Below, one piece after another: positions 13,216-13,218 of a stretch of 13,218 bases of DNA (within the stretch, counting starts at the first letter, position 1; each line of letters begins with the position of its first letter). The DNA is from an uncultured Ruminococcus sp. (lineage in GTDB: Bacteria > Bacillota > Clostridia > Oscillospirales > Ruminococcaceae), in the NCBI GenBank assembly GCA_945867875.1, contig CAMBJF010000046.1:1-13218 (forward strand). The letters run 5' to 3'. The position numbers and the translations under genes were made by a program. The notes beneath the pieces were generated by a model, which was not told the DNA's origin, did not search any database, and saw only the letters and a list, made by a program, of their open reading frames with translations.

Positions 13216-13218
13216 ATT

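Overview
The window looks like a piece of a low- to mid-GC Firmicutes chromosome, most likely a Ruminococcus-like member of the Oscillospiraceae. This rests on strong AGGAGG-type ribosome sites, near-consensus sigma-A promoters (TTGACA/TTGATA, 17 bp, TATAAT), AT-rich intergenic DNA, a DUF3737 protein, FapA/HD-GYP signalling genes and a gut-type GH13 glucosidase. The taxonomic call is inference; no rRNA or tRNA gene is present. I found no phage, transposon, CRISPR or conjugation genes.

Layout, left to right. (1) 146-1965: a decayed locus of two tandem alpha/beta hydrolases (minus), behind a perfect consensus promoter. It is broken by an in-frame TAG at 1370 and two frameshifts (about 600-660 and 390-405). 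(2) 1972-4704: a GH13 alpha-glucosidase-type enzyme (minus) divergent from an AraC regulator (plus), the layout of a locally regulated carbohydrate locus. A possible 38-codon ORF with a very good ribosome site lies between them. (3) 4711-7359: a minus-strand operon of a response regulator with HD-GYP and C-terminal PAS-like domains, then an Hpt phosphotransfer protein, then a flavodoxin-like FMN protein. (4) 7360-7807: a 448-bp divergent intergenic region. (5) 7808-10219: a FapA/DUF342-type gene that is broken in this sequence, then a second receiver/HD-GYP protein whose phosphoacceptor Asp is replaced by Lys. (6) 10260-12374: a convergent minus operon of DUF3737 followed by a MalY/PatB-type PLP enzyme. 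(7) 12494-13218: a Crp/Fnr-family regulator with a GTTGT-N4-ACAAC palindrome just ahead of it.

The most coherent theme is signalling. Two paralogous receiver/HD-GYP proteins (c-di-GMP phosphodiesterase family) are transcribed away from a shared intergenic region. One has a normal phosphoacceptor and an Hpt partner in its operon; the other has a pseudo-receiver and sits behind the FapA-like gene. Their defects differ: the first keeps the receiver Asp but has Arg at the first HD-GYP histidine and at the receiver lysine, while the second keeps the HD-GYP ligands but lost the receiver Asp.

The second theme is gene decay. The hydrolase locus and the FapA gene carry nonsense codons and frameshifts, while every other gene is intact. 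Both in-frame TAG codons sit where Gln would be plausible, and no intact gene here ends in TAG. The frameshifts beside them and the use of TAA as a normal terminator make ordinary pseudogene decay, or sequence error, the better explanation than recoding.
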